A stretch of DNA of 64,000 nucleotides from CAZUAQ01 sp964618455 (lineage in GTDB: Bacteria > Planctomycetota > Phycisphaerae > UBA1845 > PWPN01): assembly GCA_964618455.1 (NCBI GenBank), contig CAZUAQ010000008.1, forward strand, positions 62,001 to 126,000, read 5' to 3'. Below, piece by piece: positions 54,618-63,366 of the stretch. Position 1 is the stretch's first letter. Each line of letters starts with the position of its first letter. The notes beneath the pieces are model-generated. The model did no database searches. It saw only the letters and a program-made list of their open reading frames with translations, and was not told the DNA's origin. The translations under genes were made by a program, and so were the position numbers.

Positions 54618-55397
54618 ATGAAATTCATAGGACTGACGCTGAGCAGCCTTGTTGTCACGGCCATGGTCGCTTTGACGGCTTCGGTCGCCGTATCGCAGTC
54701 GAGCAGTGAGGCACGGAAAACCACCAATCGCACCAGCGACGTTACTTCCAAGGACAAATCCGCCATGTATCCCAAGTTGAACCGGTTCATCGCCGAGCGC
54801 GTCGAGGAGTTCGAGTACATCCCGCCGGAGCGAAAGGAAGAACTGGCCGCCCTGACCGCGCATGTCGTCAAGTGCCGGCGCGAATCACCCGATGCGCCGG
54901 TGCGGCTGACGTTCATCTGCACGCACAACTCGCGCCGCAGTCACATGTCGCAGTTGTGGGCGGGCACGGCGGCGGCGCATTACGGGATCGACCGCGTGAT
55001 CACGTACTCGGGCGGCACGGAGTCGACCGCCTTCAACCCGCGGGCGGTGGCGGCGATGGAACGTGCCGGCTTCAAGGTGGCCAAGACGACCGATGACACC
55101 AATCCGATCTACCACGTGCGGTTCAGCGACGACGCCCATCCGATGACGTGCTTCTCGAAGGTGTACGACCAGGCCCCGAACCCGAAGAAGGATTTCTGCG
55201 CGGTCATGGTGTGCTCGTCGGCGGACAAGGCCTGCCCGGCGGTGAACGGCGCCGCCAAGCGCATCGCGATCATGTACGACGATCCGAAGGCGTTCGACGG
55301 CACGCCGAAGGAGGAGGCGAAGTACAGCGAGCGGTGTGCCCAGATTGGACGGGAAATGCTGTTCGTGTTCGCGCAGGCGGCCGACGCATTGCGGTAA
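54618..55397 (+). CDS. Arsenate-reductase-like low-molecular-weight phosphatase with signal peptide
   Basis: A 259-residue protein of the LMW tyrosine-phosphatase/arsenate reductase fold. The P-loop is CTHNSRRSHMSQ (C101, R107 as CX5R), with further Cys at 178, 194, 199 and 206 for disulfide shuttling, and DDP at 221-223 as the acid motif. The first ~27 residues are a Sec signal (IGLTLSSLVVTAMVALTASVAVSQ). The start at 54618 has AAGGGAAG seven bases upstream. A second in-frame ATG (54765) begins at MYPKLNR, where the conserved core starts, with AAGGAC nine bases before it and no signal; so exported and cytoplasmic forms are both possible. Regulated with arsR upstream. Confidence 0.82.
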   Translation: MKFIGLTLSSLVVTAMVALTASVAVSQSSSEARKTTNRTSDVTSKDKSAMYPKLNRFIAERVEEFEYIPPERKEELAALTAHVVKCRRESPDAPVRLTFICTHNSRRSHMSQLWAGTAAAHYGIDRVITYSGGTESTAFNPRAVAAMERAGFKVAKTTDDTNPIYHVRFSDDAHPMTCFSKVYDQAPNPKKDFCAVMVCSSADKACPAVNGAAKRIAIMYDDPKAFDGTPKEEAKYSERCAQIGREMLFVFAQAADALR

Positions 55398-55424
55398 AGC
55401 AATCCTTCCATACGAAAGAAATCA

Positions 55425-55494
55425 CGCGAAGGCGCGAAGCGCGCGAAGAACAACGGATGATTGCCGTTCTTCTTCGTGGCTTCGCGCCTTCGCG
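55425..55494. repeat. Long inverted repeat between convergent genes
   Basis: A perfect 16-bp outer stem (CGCGAAGGCGCGAAGC / GCTTCGCGCCTTCGCG) encloses a 13-bp inner stem with one mismatch (CGAAGAACAACGG / CCGTTCTTCTTCG) and a 7-nt loop. It resembles interspersed palindromic (REP-like) units and could also stop transcription from both sides. Confidence 0.82.
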
Positions 55495-55536
55495 CGTTGG
55501 AAAAGCGATTGAGTTCGTGTGCGTCCCGGGGCGACG

Positions 55537-57159
55537 TCAGCGATCGGCCGGGCCTTCCACGCCACCGGTGAATTTCTCATCTTCCGCCGCGTGACCGGTG
55601 AGCATCTCGGCTTTGTAGCCTCCCTTGGTCCTGAAGTAGCCGATCAGGATCAGGTAGCACACCAGCATGAACACGGGGAACACGGCCACCGTGGCCAGGG
55701 CGTTCTTCTTCGCTTTCGCCTGCACCTTGTCGACGATCTCTTTCTTCTCGCCCTCGAGCTCTTTGACTTTCTCTTCATCCAGTGGGCGATACATGCCGAA
55801 GACGCTGGGCTTTTCCTCGCCCACCAGTTCCGCGTGCAATTCGGGATTCTGCGCTTCCAGCGTGTGATCGATGTTCTTGTCCTGGATATTGCCCAAGAAC
55901 ACCGTACCCACAACGCCTACCCCCAGCATGCCAACCCCGGCAATCACATTCAGCGTCAACGCGCCGCCTCTGGGGAACTGCTCAGCCGTAACGCCCAGCA
56001 TCGTCGGCCAGAAGAATGACTTGCCGATTCCGTACAAGGTTGCGGCGGCGAGAATCATAATTCCCGTCGCCTTCGACAAGAACAGCAGACCCACCGCGGC
56101 AATGACCGCGCATACCGCCAAAAGCCCCAACGGTGACAGCTTGTGTACGATTGGTCCCGCGAAAAACCGCAAAATCATCATAATCGCAGATGTGTATACC
56201 AGCACCCATCCGGCCGCCAAACCGAACTCGGACATGGCGGGCTTCATCAGCTCGGAGATCCAGATGTCCGTCCCGAGTTCCGTCGTCGCCAGGGGCATCA
56301 TGATGATCAGCAGAAAGATGAACATCGGCCTCCCCAGGGAGAACGTATAGATGCCGAAGGGTATGGAGAGGATGGCGGTCAGCACCAGTCGAACCGTCAG
56401 CTTCGCGTTGGCCGACATCTCATGGAAGATGATCTCACGACCTTCAAGGACACGCGTGATCTCCCAGACGATCAAGGCCGCAACGATCGCGGCGCCGAGG
56501 AAACCGACTTCCTTCAGCATGTCGCGATAGGACACGCCGGCGGCGACGCGTTCATTCGGTGGAAACGTACGCCCGATCAGCATGATTGCGTACAACATCA
56601 CGGGGATCAGGATCAAACCGATCTTCCAGCGCCAGTCCACATCGGCGCCGAGGAAGATGGTCAGGATGCCACCCAGCACGAGTCCCCCGGGCCATCCGGC
56701 ATGCAGAATGTTCAACCACTTCGACTTCTCCTTGGAGAACATCGTGGCGACGACGGGGTTGATCACCGCTTCGACGGTGCCGTTACCGAGCGCGACGATG
56801 AACGTACCGATGTAAAGTGACCAGTAGCCCGTAGCGAAGATGGTGACGATGACGGACACGACATGGCAAACAAGTGCGAAGACCATCGCTTTGCCGTAGC
56901 CGATCCTGTCGATGATCAAGCTGAACAGGATGATGCTGATGGAGAACGGCCATATGCCCACACCGAGGATTTCACCCTTCTGGGTTTCATCAAGCCCGAA
57001 CTCGGTGGCCATATCCCCGATGACCAAGCCGCGAATGACGAACCCGAAGGCGGTGGCGATCAGCGAGGCAAAGCATCCCCAGAAGAGGATCTTGTCATTG
57101 GCGGAGTGCTGAGGATTGTTCGGTGCGTACGATACCGCAGGTGCATTTGAGTCAGTCAT
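55537..57159 (-). CDS. Major facilitator superfamily transporter
   Basis: A 540-residue integral membrane protein with about 12 helices; the first are ILFWGCFASLIATAFGFVIR and GVGIWPFSISIILFSLIID, followed by the typical cytoplasmic loop RIGYGKAM. A long charged loop precedes the last helix (KNIDHTLEAQNPELHAELVG ... EKVKELEGEKKEIVDKVQAK). A helix of this kind is unusual in MFS proteins. The substrate is unknown; it is divergent from and not obviously regulated with the ars genes. The ATG at 57159 has GGGAGA about 11 bases upstream. Confidence 0.85.
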   Translation of the reverse strand: MTDSNAPAVSYAPNNPQHSANDKILFWGCFASLIATAFGFVIRGLVIGDMATEFGLDETQKGEILGVGIWPFSISIILFSLIIDRIGYGKAMVFALVCHVVSVIVTIFATGYWSLYIGTFIVALGNGTVEAVINPVVATMFSKEKSKWLNILHAGWPGGLVLGGILTIFLGADVDWRWKIGLILIPVMLYAIMLIGRTFPPNERVAAGVSYRDMLKEVGFLGAAIVAALIVWEITRVLEGREIIFHEMSANAKLTVRLVLTAILSIPFGIYTFSLGRPMFIFLLIIMMPLATTELGTDIWISELMKPAMSEFGLAAGWVLVYTSAIMMILRFFAGPIVHKLSPLGLLAVCAVIAAVGLLFLSKATGIMILAAATLYGIGKSFFWPTMLGVTAEQFPRGGALTLNVIAGVGMLGVGVVGTVFLGNIQDKNIDHTLEAQNPELHAELVGEEKPSVFGMYRPLDEEKVKELEGEKKEIVDKVQAKAKKNALATVAVFPVFMLVCYLILIGYFRTKGGYKAEMLTGHAAEDEKFTGGVEGPADR

Positions 57160-57658
57160 CAGGCACGGTCTCCCTCGGGAGTGAGACTCGGCGGGCGCGG
57201 CATGCGTGGCGAGAGGCGACACCCGGTCGCCTCGACCATCCGGACCGCCGTCACTCCATCCTTGGTTCGTGAAGCGTGGATCACCGGCAGCGCGTGCCGC
57301 CGGTCGGGTTGCGCCTCCGACACCTCCGTTCCGCGTCGATGAACCTGCCGGATGCGCGATGAGAGGAATATGGTACCGGTTTCGCCGCCAGATGCCAGTG
57401 GGCCCGGTCAGGAATCCCCGCCGGCTGTCGCATGGCGACGAACTTCCGCCGGGAGGCCGCAAGTCGCCCGCACGTCACGAGTTACTTCGCGCGCCCGCCG
57501 ACTTACCTGGGACCGTCGATCCCTTCTGCAGCGCGAGCCGAGTTCCGTTAGGATGATCACCTGCCGAGACGTGACGCGCGGATCCACCGGAGCACCCGGC
57601 GCACGGGCAAGCGAGGCCATTGGTGCTCGGAGACGCGACCAGCCATCGAGGAGCATGC
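57160..57658. other. Divergent intergenic region
   Basis: A 499-bp gap between the MFS transporter and the NrnA-type gene. It includes AGGCGACACCCGGTCGCCT (6-bp arms with a 7-nt loop) near 57215, but I see no gene, promoter pair or RNA that I can support. Confidence 0.4.
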
Positions 57659-58693
57659 ATGAACCAGGGGATCGATGAACAACAGTGGCGTGAAGCGGCG
57701 GCGCGGATCGAGCCGTGGACGCGCATTCTGCTGCTCTCGCACGCCCGGCCCGACGGTGATGCACTTGGATCGCTGGCGGCGATGAAGCGCGTCCTCGAAG
57801 CCGCGGGCAAGCAGGCGGACGCAGCGATTTACGACCAGGTGCCCAAGCGGTACGCGTTCCTCAGCGAAGATCACGCGTTCACGGAGTTCACGCCCGGCGA
57901 GAACGCACCGTGGGACGGCATCGTCATCGTGGACACGTGCAGTTGGTCGCAACTCGAGCCGGTGGCGGAGTGGCTGAAACAAAGCCGCCTGCCGCGTGTG
58001 GTGGTGGATCATCACGCCACGCGCGACGACATCGCCGGGGCGAGCGCATCGCCGATGTACCTGATCGATCCGACGTCGGCGTCGGCGTGCGGGCTGGTGT
58101 ATCGCTGGGCCGAAGTGATGGGATGGCCGGTCGATCGCCCCACCGCCGAGGCGCTGTACGTCGGCATGGCCACCGATACCGGCTGGTTCCGCTTCTCGAA
58201 TACCGACGGCGAGACGATGCGCCTGGCGGGACTCGCTCTCGAGGCGGGGGTTCGCGCGGATCGGCTGTACAGCTACATCTACGAGTCGCGATCGCCGGCA
58301 CGGATACCGCTGATGGCGGAAGTGCTATCGACACTGCAATATCACGCGGACGGCCGGATGGCGGTCATGTGGGTGACGCCGGAGATGATCGAGTTCGCCG
58401 GCGCGGCTCCGGCCGACACGGAGGAGTTCGTCAACATGCCCCTGGCGGGCGAGGGCGTGCTGGTGTCGATCCTGATCACGCAGCAGGAGGAAGGGCCGAT
58501 CCGTCTGAACCTGCGGAGCAAGTCGCCGGAGGTGTGCGGGATCGACGTGGACGTGGCGGAATTGGCCAAGACATTTGACGGGGGTGGTCATCGCCGCGCG
58601 GCGGGGGCGCGCGTGGATCAGCCGCTGGACGTCGTGCGCGACCAGGTCGTCGCCGCCGCGGTCAAGGCGATCGAACGCGCGGCACGTGCGTGA
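57659..58693 (+). CDS. nrnA: DHH-family phosphoesterase, NrnA type (oligoribonuclease/pAp phosphatase)
   Basis: A 344-residue cytoplasmic enzyme, predicted to degrade short RNA oligonucleotides and dephosphorylate 3'-phosphoadenosine-5'-phosphate. Motifs: SHARPDGDALGSLAAM at ~28-43 (metal Asp), DTCSW near 92, VVDHHA at ~113-118 (DHH), TDTGWFRFSN at ~165-174 and GGGHRRAAGARV at the DHHA1 C terminus. All metal-ligand motifs are intact. GAGGAG lies five bases before the ATG at 57659; the longer frame from 57620 has no support. Confidence 0.9.
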   Translation: MNQGIDEQQWREAAARIEPWTRILLLSHARPDGDALGSLAAMKRVLEAAGKQADAAIYDQVPKRYAFLSEDHAFTEFTPGENAPWDGIVIVDTCSWSQLEPVAEWLKQSRLPRVVVDHHATRDDIAGASASPMYLIDPTSASACGLVYRWAEVMGWPVDRPTAEALYVGMATDTGWFRFSNTDGETMRLAGLALEAGVRADRLYSYIYESRSPARIPLMAEVLSTLQYHADGRMAVMWVTPEMIEFAGAAPADTEEFVNMPLAGEGVLVSILITQQEEGPIRLNLRSKSPEVCGIDVDVAELAKTFDGGGHRRAAGARVDQPLDVVRDQVVAAAVKAIERAARA

Positions 58694-58766
58694 CTCCGGT
58701 ATTGTTAAGCTGAAAGGGACAGTCCCTCACCCATTTGTATGATTCGCAATCCACGGGTAATTCCAG

Positions 58767-59171
58767 ATGGGATGGTTTCGCGCGAAGCAGTCTGAACCGG
58801 CGGTCCCGCGAGCGTCCTTGCTGGCGGCGAAACCGGTGCGTCATCCCGGCGCGCGCGAGACGCCGTCGCGCGGGGACGCCACACGCGTGGAAATCCCGAT
58901 GGCCCGGCGCCGCCTCGCCCGCTGGCTGACGCGCAGCGCGGAACCGGTTCTGCGGGCCTACGAGCTGGACGCCCTGGGCAGCGAATTGTGGTCGCTGCTG
59001 GACGGGAAACGCACGGTACGCGACCTCATCGAGACCTTTTCCGAGCGGCATCGTCTGAATCTGCGCGAGGCGGAGGTCTCGGTCCTCACCTATTTGCAAA
59101 CGCTGGCATCGCGCGGGATGATCGTGCTCCAGGTAGCGCCTCCAGGGGATCTTTCGAGCGAGCCGGAATAG
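58767..59171 (+). CDS. Stand-alone PqqD-like (RRE) protein
   Basis: A 134-residue protein. Residues ~55-125 match the PqqD/RRE fold: YELDALGSELWSLLDGKRTV, RDLIETFSERHRLNLREAEV, SVLTYLQTLASRGMIVL. The first 50 residues are basic and poorly ordered. PqqD-type domains bind precursor peptides for radical-SAM or other RiPP enzymes, but no such enzyme or precursor is nearby. A PqqD-like subfamily with other roles is also possible. It lies 73 bp after the NrnA gene and 75 bp before the next gene. Confidence 0.75.
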   Translation: MGWFRAKQSEPAVPRASLLAAKPVRHPGARETPSRGDATRVEIPMARRRLARWLTRSAEPVLRAYELDALGSELWSLLDGKRTVRDLIETFSERHRLNLREAEVSVLTYLQTLASRGMIVLQVAPPGDLSSEPE

Positions 59172-59246
59172 CCAACGCACATCGCCAGGGATCCCGGCAG
59201 GTTCGTGCTTTCTTTTCGACCGTCTTGTTCCAGCAAGGAGTCCATC

Positions 59247-61469
59247 ATGCATCGCCAATCGCGTCTCGTACTCGGTCTTTTGCTCGGTTGTGCCGCCATC
59301 GCGCCCTTCGCGTCGCGCGCGTCCGGGGAAACGATCCCGCAGATGCTCCCCGAGGAGACACTTCTCTACGTCCAGTGGCCCGGCTTCGAAACGCTGTCGG
59401 AAACGGCAAGCGAGACCGAACTGGCCAAGATGATGAACGAGCCGGAGTGGAAACGATTCCGTCAGCAATGCAGCGAGCAGCTCTGGCCCGACATCGAGGA
59501 CCTGATGGTGGAGGAGATGGGGCGGGAGTCGGTGTTGTATCCGCCGATCAAGGAATGGATCGAGTCGATGTGGATGCACCCGACAAGCGTGGGACTGGTC
59601 GGCGTGGCCATGGGGCCGATGGGACCGCAAGTGGACGTGGCGATCGTCATCCGCGCGGGCGGCAAAGGCAAAGCGATGCTGAACACGCTGGACAAGCTTC
59701 TCGCGCCGGTTCTGGAGGATATGCCCGAAGACGCGATCGGCGAGGTGAAGCTCGGTGAGGCCACGTTCAAGCAGATCATGATTCCCGACGTGCGGATCCC
59801 TGTGCGCTACGGGCAACTGAAGGATGACGTGATCCTCACGATCGGGGCGAAGGTGCACGCCCTGATGGCAGGCAAGACACCGGACGCCACCTCGCTGGGC
59901 GACAGTGCCGACTTCAAAAAGGCGATGGAAATCACCGGCGGCTCGCCGAAGACCGTGGTGATGTATCTGAATATCGAGAGCATCATCCAGACGCTGGAGC
60001 GCTTTCAGCCGATGCTGGCGGGGATGGAAGTGCCGATTCTCGGGAAAGTGAACGGGCTGCGCGAGACGCTGGAGAAAGCGGAACTGAACGGCATACGATC
60101 GCTCTCTTCGACGATGCGACCGCACAAGGGCGGCTTCCTGACAACGATCCTGCTGCATCAGCCGATCGAGGGCGACGCCGCGCGAGGGGGAAACTGGGTC
60201 GAGCCGGTCGACGTGCGCGCGATCCCGAAGAAGGTGACGTGGGCGGGCGTGAGCAGGGGTGACCTGGTCACGGGCTACGAGAGTCTGCTCGGCCTGGTTC
60301 GGGGTATCGATCCGGAGGTCGACGAGATGGCGGGGATGTTCATCAAGCAGGTGGAATCGGTCCTGGAGATGCCCATCCCCGAGCTCCTGGGCGCGTTCGG
60401 AGATACATGGGTGACCTACGACGCCCCCGATCACGGCGGGTTGTGGTTCACCGGGCTGACCATGATGGCCAAGGCTGACGACAGCGCAAAGATCGACGCC
60501 GCGCTTCGTCGTGCGGTGGCGGCGCTCTCGGCGGCGCTCGGGTCGGAAGTGGTCGTGCGCAACGAAGAATATCGTCAGCGGAAGATCGCGACGGTGAACG
60601 TGCCGGGCGTGCCGATGCCGGTGGCGCCGTCATGGACGGAGGCGGAGGGCTACTGGATTCTGACATTGCATCCGCAGATGGCGCGGGCGGCGATTGATCA
60701 CCTGATGGACGGCCATCCTTCGCTGGCGGACAACCCGGACTTCAAGCGGGCCCGGGCCTTGATGCCGGAGAACATCGATGCCCTGAGCTACGGCGATGTG
60801 CGTGGCGGGGTCGAGATGATGTACCGGTTCATCCTGCCGCTCTCGCAGATGGGGATCTCCATGGTGCAGGCGGAGGGCGTGCCCCTGGACGCGAGCCTGA
60901 TGCCGTCGCTGCCCTCGATCACGCGGCACCTGTTCGGCGCGATCGGCGCGTCGACAATGACCAAAGACGGCTATGTCTGGTTGTCGCATACGCCGGTTCC
61001 CGGCCTCGCCCCGTCATCGGGCATGAGCGCGAATGTCTCGACGACGTCGATGATGGTTTCGATCCTGCTGCCGTCGCTGGCGCGGGCGCGGGAACTCTCG
61101 AAGCGTACCGTCAGCGCGGCGAACTTGAAGGTTATCGGCACGTGTCTTTACATCTATGGAACCGAGCATGGCGACGACCTGCCCGACAGCCTGCAGGTGC
61201 TCGTGGAGGATGGGTGCATCGCGCCGCAAACCCTCATCGCGCCACAGGACGACGGTGTGGAAGATTCGTATGTTTATGTGAAAGGGCAGAACCTCGGCAT
61301 GCATCAGATGAACGTCCTGATGTACGAGCGTCCCGATATGAATGACTGGGAAGGCGTGAATGTCCTGTTTCTCGACAGTCACGTCGAGTTCGTGTCCATG
61401 GAGCGGTTCGAGAAATACCTCGAGGAAACCGAGCAACGTCTTGCCGAGGCGAAGGCAGAGGAGCGGTAA
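59247..61469 (+). CDS. DUF3352-like exported protein fused to a pseudopilin-like C-terminal module
   Basis: A 740-residue exported protein, signal at ~1-26 (LVLGLLLGCAAIAPFASRAS). The first ~590 residues look like DUF3352 (LPEETLLYVQWPGFETLSET, SVGLVGVAMGPMGPQVDVA...). From about 602 the sequence changes to a pseudopilin-like helix (SILLPSLARARELSKRTVSA, then ANLKVIGTCLYIYG) and ends with NVLFLDSHVEFV, the H-x9-DG-like strand of planctomycete type II secretion pseudopilins. It lacks the N-terminal prepilin peptidase site. AAGGAG lies six bases before the ATG at 59247. Confidence 0.75.
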   Translation: MHRQSRLVLGLLLGCAAIAPFASRASGETIPQMLPEETLLYVQWPGFETLSETASETELAKMMNEPEWKRFRQQCSEQLWPDIEDLMVEEMGRESVLYPPIKEWIESMWMHPTSVGLVGVAMGPMGPQVDVAIVIRAGGKGKAMLNTLDKLLAPVLEDMPEDAIGEVKLGEATFKQIMIPDVRIPVRYGQLKDDVILTIGAKVHALMAGKTPDATSLGDSADFKKAMEITGGSPKTVVMYLNIESIIQTLERFQPMLAGMEVPILGKVNGLRETLEKAELNGIRSLSSTMRPHKGGFLTTILLHQPIEGDAARGGNWVEPVDVRAIPKKVTWAGVSRGDLVTGYESLLGLVRGIDPEVDEMAGMFIKQVESVLEMPIPELLGAFGDTWVTYDAPDHGGLWFTGLTMMAKADDSAKIDAALRRAVAALSAALGSEVVVRNEEYRQRKIATVNVPGVPMPVAPSWTEAEGYWILTLHPQMARAAIDHLMDGHPSLADNPDFKRARALMPENIDALSYGDVRGGVEMMYRFILPLSQMGISMVQAEGVPLDASLMPSLPSITRHLFGAIGASTMTKDGYVWLSHTPVPGLAPSSGMSANVSTTSMMVSILLPSLARARELSKRTVSAANLKVIGTCLYIYGTEHGDDLPDSLQVLVEDGCIAPQTLIAPQDDGVEDSYVYVKGQNLGMHQMNVLMYERPDMNDWEGVNVLFLDSHVEFVSMERFEKYLEETEQRLAEAKAEER

Positions 61470-61523
61470 TCGGTTTCCGGGTTATCCCGGAAATGCGAAA
61501 CTCGCGGCCTGAAAACGCGTACA

Positions 61524-63074
61524 ATGACCATGGGCGAGCGGTCAGGTTCGCCCGTGGTCTTTTTCATGTGGAGCGGGGTTGTGCTGATTCAAAGCATGAT
61601 GATGGCGGCGATGCTCGCGATCGGGGCTCCCGATTCGCCCGGGTTGGCGGCGCGCGTGCCCGCCGACGCAATGGCGGTGTACTTCGGGCAACCGATGCCG
61701 CAGAGTGAAACCAGCGGTTCCCGTTCCGCCGCAAAGAACGGAGACCCTGCAGGCGCCGCCGCGCAGTCGGACCAGCTCGCGATCATGCTCATGACGCTGA
61801 AGTCCGCCGGGATGGTCCCCGAGGCCGGACGAATGTGGGTGGACCTCGTCACGTCGTTGCCCGTGCTCAGCCGTCATCCCCACGCCGCCGTTCTGCTCGA
61901 CGTGACCGCGCGCGAAATGGCGCCGGAAGTTTACCGCCTCAACGATCTCCAGGCCGCCCTCGTCATCGACAGCGGCGGCCTCACTCACGACATTGATGGC
62001 CGCATCCGCGATTTGCTTCGCACGTACAGCAACGCCGACGACGGCCGCATCGAAAAAATCGAGCGGGACGGTCGCGTGCATCACCGCCTGGTCGACCAGC
62101 GGCTGCCCGGCTGGACAGCGATCGAATGGGGCGAGCTGGACGGCTGTGTACTCGTCACCGTAGGTCAAGGGGCGTATGCGCGCATGGTTCGGGCCATCGC
62201 CGGCGATGGCGAGACGCTGGACGCCACTGGCTGGTTTCGTGATGCCGCGCGGCGATTGCGGCTGCCGGTATGCACGCTCGGCATCTACGTCGATCTCGCG
62301 CGGCTTGAAAAGCGTTTGGGTGAATTCGTCGATGAGCGCGCTGCCAACGTGCGCGAGGCCATGCAGCTCGACGACGTGGAGCGCTTCCTGTGGGTCTTCG
62401 GCGTGGAGGACCGCGCGTTGCGTAGCGACGTGTGGATCCGCGGCGAGAACGGGCGCGATCGATTCGTCCGCCTGACCGGCCCGGGCGTCGCGCATCCGTC
62501 CGTCGAGGCCGCCATTCCGGAGGACTCGCCCGGGTACGCCGTCTTCCGTATGCCGCTGATGCGCTCCGTCGAGCGATGGCGTCACGCCCTCTTGCAGAGC
62601 AAGTCGTCTTACGGCCGGCAGATGATGGTGCGCGCGTGGGAGAAGCTGGAGGCCCGGTACGGCTTCAACGCCAACGAAGGCATCGTGGCCCACCTCGGTG
62701 AACACCTGGTGATTCAACCCTATCCGCGCCATCCGCTGGGATTGCCGCTGCTGTCGCTGTGGATCGAGATCGACCCTGCGCATCGCGAGCAGGTGGCGCG
62801 GACGCTCGACGGCATCATGAGTGCGTGGCGTGACCACGTGAACCCGGCGCACAAGCAGACGCCGTCGCGCTTCACGCTTCAGCCGCGGATCGACCGCACG
62901 CAAGACGGGCTGTGGTACCTGCAACTCGGGCTGGTCGGCCCCGCCATCGGGCTGTCGGAGCGTTGGATGGTGGTCAGCTACTCACCACAGGCGGTCCGCG
63001 TGAACCTCGAACACCTGCAAAGCGAACACGCCCGCCGCCCCGACCTCACGCCATCCCCACCGCCGGCGGAGTAA
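61524..63074 (+). CDS. DUF3352-like hypothetical exported protein
   Basis: A 516-residue protein with an N-terminal hydrophobic stretch (VVFFMWSGVVLIQSMMMAAM) that would act as a signal or anchor. AARVPADAMAVYFGQPMP starts the mature part and resembles the opening of DUF3352 proteins, and the body has a mixed alpha/beta pattern like the preceding gene (WTAIEWGELDGCVLVTVGQG). No catalytic motif. It follows the previous gene by 54 bp, so they are probably co-transcribed. No ribosome-binding site at the ATG. Confidence 0.62.
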   Translation: MTMGERSGSPVVFFMWSGVVLIQSMMMAAMLAIGAPDSPGLAARVPADAMAVYFGQPMPQSETSGSRSAAKNGDPAGAAAQSDQLAIMLMTLKSAGMVPEAGRMWVDLVTSLPVLSRHPHAAVLLDVTAREMAPEVYRLNDLQAALVIDSGGLTHDIDGRIRDLLRTYSNADDGRIEKIERDGRVHHRLVDQRLPGWTAIEWGELDGCVLVTVGQGAYARMVRAIAGDGETLDATGWFRDAARRLRLPVCTLGIYVDLARLEKRLGEFVDERAANVREAMQLDDVERFLWVFGVEDRALRSDVWIRGENGRDRFVRLTGPGVAHPSVEAAIPEDSPGYAVFRMPLMRSVERWRHALLQSKSSYGRQMMVRAWEKLEARYGFNANEGIVAHLGEHLVIQPYPRHPLGLPLLSLWIEIDPAHREQVARTLDGIMSAWRDHVNPAHKQTPSRFTLQPRIDRTQDGLWYLQLGLVGPAIGLSERWMVVSYSPQAVRVNLEHLQSEHARRPDLTPSPPPAE

Positions 63075-63212
63075 GCCCCGATCCCCACCATACTCTGCGC
63101 CGATGGCCGGAAGGGCACCTCCCATAACACAGCACCAAGTCCAGGAGCAGGTCAGTTCCGCTTATTGCGTAACCCAACGCTTTCCAAATTACTTCCTAGA
63201 GGTAAGCCTCGC

Positions 63213-63232
63213 TTCTGATATCTCTATCAGAA
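63213..63232 (+). terminator. Stem-loop with short T-tract
   Basis: TTCTGATA-TCTC-TATCAGAA is a perfect 8-bp stem with a tetraloop followed by TTT, 138 bp past the previous stop. A weak terminator or an operator for the next gene. Confidence 0.4.
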
Positions 63233-63366
63233 TTTACTGCTCCAGCTTGGAAATGAGTAGCCCTCTCGGATGGAAATTGGTACAATTGGCCAGCGTCGAG
63301 GATCCAGAAGCCGACATGGCGATCTCTCTGACCGAGACACGATTGAATTCACAGGGGCATACAGTC

